A DNA stretch of 64,000 nucleotides from Gilichinskyi gelida. Its GTDB lineage: Bacteria > Acidobacteriota > Thermoanaerobaculia > Gp7-AA8. Location of the stretch: NCBI GenBank assembly GCA_038040385.1, contig JBBPII010000003.1, forward strand, positions 344,219 to 408,218, in the 5' to 3' direction. Each line of letters begins with the position of its first letter. Position 1 is the first letter of the stretch. The notes beneath the pieces are model-generated. The model worked only from the letters and a program-made list of their open reading frames with translations, had not been told where the DNA came from and searched no databases. Made by a program: the position numbers and the translations under genes. Shown here piece by piece: positions 62,401 to 64,000 of the stretch.

Positions 62401-63932
62401 GTGAGGAAGTTCTGGCTGACGTCGAGAACGTAGAGGCGGTCGAGCGCGGCAACCCCCGTGGGGATGGTGCCGATGAATTGGTTCGCGCCGGCGACGAATT
62501 CCTGGAGCCGCGTCAGCTCGCCAATCCAGACCGGGAGCGATCCACTGAGGGTGTTCCCCCCAACATTGAACTGTTCGAGCTTGGTCAGGTTGCGCAGTGT
62601 GTCGGGGATGGTCCCGGTCAAGCTGTTCGCGCCGACGTGGAAGACGCCGAGGTTGGCGAGTTGCCCGAGCTCCGGCGGAATCGTTCCGCCGATCTGGTTA
62701 TCGTAGAGATAGAGAAACGTGAGCTTCGACAGGTTGCCCAGCTCGCGTGGAAGGCGCCCGTCAAGCCGGTTGTGGGCGAGGTCGAGCTCGGTCAGGTTGG
62801 TCAAGCGTCCGATTTCCGGGGGGATCGCGCCGGTGAGCATGTTGTAGCCGGCGGAGAACGTGCGCAGCGGCGCGATGGTGGTCACCTCGACCGGGATCGA
62901 GCCGGTGAGGCCGTTGGCGTAGAGGTTGAGGACCTGAAGGTTGACGAGCCTGGCGACGCCGACCGGGATCTGGCCGGTGAGCTGGTTGTCGTCGAGGTGC
63001 AGCTCCTCCAGTGCCGTGGCGCGGAACAGCCCAGCGGGGATGTCTCCGGTCAGCTTGTTGGTACCGAGATAGAGCAGCTTCAGCGCGCCGAGGTCGCCGA
63101 GGGCGTCGGGGATCTTGCCGCTCAGTTGGTTGCTGCTGAGATACAGCGCTTCGAGCGCACGGAGCTGGCCGAGCTGCGGCGGGATGGAGCCGTCGAGCTT
63201 GTTGTACGACGCGTACAGAAGCTGCAGCGCGGCGAGGTTGCCGAGCTGCGCCGGGATGTTACCGGAGAGCTGGTTGTCCGAGAGGGAGAGCTCCCGGAGC
63301 TTCGACAGCGTTCCCAGCTCTACGGGAATCGGGCCGCTCAGTTGGTTTTGGGTGAGGTTGAGCACCTCGAGGTTGGTGAGCCTCGTCAGGTCGGCCGGGA
63401 TCTGCCCGTTGAGGGCGTTGGCGGCGAGGTTGAGCTCGCGCAGGGCGCTCATGTCGCCGAACGCCGGCGGAATGGGGCCGCTGAAGTGATTGGCCGACAT
63501 GCCGAGAAGCTCCAGCTTCTTCAGCGCACCGAGTTGGGGCGGGAGTTGGCCGGTGAACTGGTTGGCGTCGATGTAGATGTCTTCGATGTCGGCGAGCTGG
63601 CCGAGCTCGCCGGGAAGCTGGCCTCCGAGCTCGTTGGCGTAGATCTGCAGGTCACGCAGCTTCGGCAGCTTGGCGATTTCCGGCGAGAGGGTGCCGCGAA
63701 GGTTGTTGTCGCCGAGGTCGAGGTTCGTGACGTTGGACTGAGTCTCGTCGCAGCCGACGCCGTACCAGTCGCACTCCGTCCCCGGCGCGCCGAGCCAATT
63801 GGTCTTGTCCGTCCAGTTCGCGCCGCCCGCGGCGTTGTAGACGGCGACGAGCGCGTCGCGTTCTGATGATGGGATGGCGGCCATCGCGCTCGTCGCAAAG
63901 ACGAGCATGGATACGGCTGAGACGTAGCGCAT
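59430..63932 (-). CDS. Giant secreted protein with 24 plant-type leucine-rich repeats and FN3 domain
   Basis: 1500 residues from ATG at 63932 (signal peptide VSMLVFATSAMAA); the frame upstream lies in a repeat. Residues ~20-60 (ALVAVYNAAGGANWTDKTNW...CDWYGVGCDE) resemble the LRR N-cap of plant receptor proteins. Then come 24 repeats of 24 residues of the form L-x-x-L-x-L-x-x-N-x-L-x-G-x-I-P-x-x-L-G-x-L-x-x, without gaps, to ~640. An FN3 domain (~695-790, RSATLTWTPIEYVYDDGGYQV) and further beta-sandwich modules follow to the C-terminus. Probably a surface-exposed adhesion or recognition protein. No anchor motif was seen. Confidence 0.85.
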   Translation of the reverse strand: MRYVSAVSMLVFATSAMAAIPSSERDALVAVYNAAGGANWTDKTNWLGAPGTECDWYGVGCDETQSNVTNLDLGDNNLRGTLSPEIAKLPKLRDLQIYANELGGQLPGELGQLADIEDIYIDANQFTGQLPPQLGALKKLELLGMSANHFSGPIPPAFGDMSALRELNLAANALNGQIPADLTRLTNLEVLNLTQNQLSGPIPVELGTLSKLRELSLSDNQLSGNIPAQLGNLAALQLLYASYNKLDGSIPPQLGQLRALEALYLSSNQLSGKIPDALGDLGALKLLYLGTNKLTGDIPAGLFRATALEELHLDDNQLTGQIPVGVARLVNLQVLNLYANGLTGSIPVEVTTIAPLRTFSAGYNMLTGAIPPEIGRLTNLTELDLAHNRLDGRLPRELGNLSKLTFLYLYDNQIGGTIPPELGQLANLGVFHVGANSLTGTIPDTLRNLTKLEQFNVGGNTLSGSLPVWIGELTRLQEFVAGANQFIGTIPTGVAALDRLYVLDVSQNFLTGPLPDFTRLGTLGYANFEGNQLSGSIPAGIGVLTNVIDARFSNNAFTGPLPHEIGNLTNAEYVVFANNLLEGTIPAEIGNLKKVYSLELYGNRFTGTIPPQIGDMSGLQFLGLSFNALRGPVPPEITKLTKLEDGRSDFSYNALFTNDAAVRAFLNRKHYSPNFAETQTVTPANVRVTQTTDRSATLTWTPIEYVYDDGGYQVIASKTAGGPPSVIATTATKQDDTMIVRNLDPSTSYVFTVSTVTHPHDIQQNLLVSDLSPGVPASTGPRVIAPAEVVVTEAPQGSVQIDGVEVVADSFTLTNYGDVGTNVELELGDDFFTVEPATFALGAGASKVVNIRTLPKQPGTYYGYATVRGTGVADGTYVTVILLSVQQPAGSVVATPISTRIELAGAPGSDSIGIAQFRNSGTADLRGILVSDQPWIQPDQQPITISPGTIGSVNFRVVRARRPLGVEGALTATLTLVYVAGETQTLDVAPVNVSKVTVVDTTKPPVTPGTAPFLLQGEVAFFAPGVSAARKLGGTLGSDLSILNSSSGRAVGDLRLYFTAAGGTETKVATLPSVAAATSVSLVSLVTNIYSAPDSVGTLQIRSADWRNVAVAAKLTNLKAEGTFTGDVPVFRSDRSAGSGQPIYLTGVRKPSDIFVQETSGAAANVRVEFLDAAGAPVGTTITQPVGALGLLELRDTVPAGAVTAVLTPGSTGRLAAYARVADETSGDTWSVADWGRVNKFALTESVRIAVADGIGGAGGGTKRRRPVLHAAGPPRAATDVTIFNPGSTEARAKLQVLDAAGNVAGEREVILDPKKTTTITDAAAAASSATAHIVIDPTRGSVVVTARSQRLGKGTYGSAIPVVAAGSGLRVGQTQTFADLHDSTAATVAAATPATFRTSYGFVETAGQTATVRARVVIIESRSLVAAKATITRDFHLAPRQQIVLEDLVRSIAGAARETEFGDLHGLQLQIEVTAGGGAVVPFVIVTDNGSRDSLVRLE

Positions 63933-63948
63933 GTGCAGTGATTCTAGT

Positions 63949-64000
63949 GTAGGGGCGCGCAGCAGCGCGCCCGGCACCCCGGAGTACCGGGCGCGCTGCT
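63949..64000. repeat. Palindromic repeat, family F copy 2 (cut by window edge)
   Basis: GTAGGGGCGCGCAGCAGCGC... with inner arms gcgcgcccggcac and ccgggcgcgctgct, the same as the copy at 19851. It lies upstream of the LRR gene. Confidence 0.8.

Noticed and set aside
62000..63800. Regular ~72-base periodic sequence resembling a direct-repeat or CRISPR-like array
   Set aside because: The period is the 24-codon LRR unit of the gene at 59430; the units diverge and encode protein. No CRISPR repeat or spacer structure and no cas genes.
61185..63866. 893-residue open frame on the plus strand
   Set aside because: It is antisense to the LRR gene. The regular LRR codons keep the opposite strand open; the translation is low-complexity and has no signal or motif.

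Overview
The window is about two-thirds G+C and densely coded on both strands; no gap without a gene exceeds 300 bases (the largest, 8033-8262, shows nothing recognisable apart from a palindrome at its end). The gene set is that of a diderm (LPS-bearing) heterotroph: KDO synthesis (kdsA, kdsB), an LptE-like lipoprotein, BamD- and CpoB-like lipoproteins, a PagL-type lipid A deacylase, and a large TonB-dependent receptor with an N-terminal carboxypeptidase-regulatory-like domain. That receptor type, together with TPR-sulfatases, membrane Ser/Thr kinases, IPT/TIG propeller proteins and SpmA/SpmB in a diderm, points to Acidobacteriota (perhaps a soil Thermoanaerobaculia/Vicinamibacteria-like lineage). 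This placement is inference; no rRNA or tRNA gene was seen.

Layout. 1-2988 (minus): spmA-spmB, two mini PEGA-like proteins and a patatin lipoprotein cut by the left edge. 3012-8032: TPR-sulfatase, then the TonB receptor. 8279-10526 (minus): CorC/HlyC-like protein and Era. 11355-18808 (minus): a long run with lon, a PASTA protein, rpe, bamD, cpoB, a cNMP/TPR protein, def and a flavin reductase. 18856-24711: PHP protein, an outer-membrane protein, a coiled-coil protein, pyk and aroF. 24738-34249: secreted and envelope genes with kdsB, pyrG, a GT2 glycosyltransferase, a methyltransferase, PagL-like, kdsA and a GT-C-like membrane protein. 34354-38758: a putative RiPP (lanthipeptide-like) cluster. 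38581-47732: CREST membrane protein, metK, AarF/UbiB kinase, lptE and leuS. 47787-64000: IPT propeller protein and its decayed copy, dtd, ssb, haemolysin III, DinB, GNAT, Ser/Thr kinase, serine beta-lactamase-like hydrolase, SpoIIE phosphatase, nagZ and a 1500-residue plant-type LRR protein.

The best candidate for an undescribed system is 34354-38380. A strong ribosome binding site precedes a 172-residue protein with 14 cysteines, arranged as decapeptide units of the form T-x-C-x-x-C-T-x-x-x. It is followed by a protein resembling HopA1/LanKC-type phospho-Ser/Thr lyases, and then, with a 4-base overlap, by one polypeptide joining a protein kinase to a LanC cyclase domain whose zinc ligands read as Cys...Cys-Cys. 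Lyase and kinase-cyclase are thus split between two proteins, which matches none of the textbook lanthipeptide classes I-V exactly.

A second theme is the number of palindromic repeats, at least seven families and over twenty copies. Many lie exactly at the 3' ends of genes and supply their stop codons; others lie in frame inside essential genes (leuS twice, era, spmA, cpoB, a GT-C protein, a methyltransferase). They shape the coding sequence of the region as well as filling its spacers.
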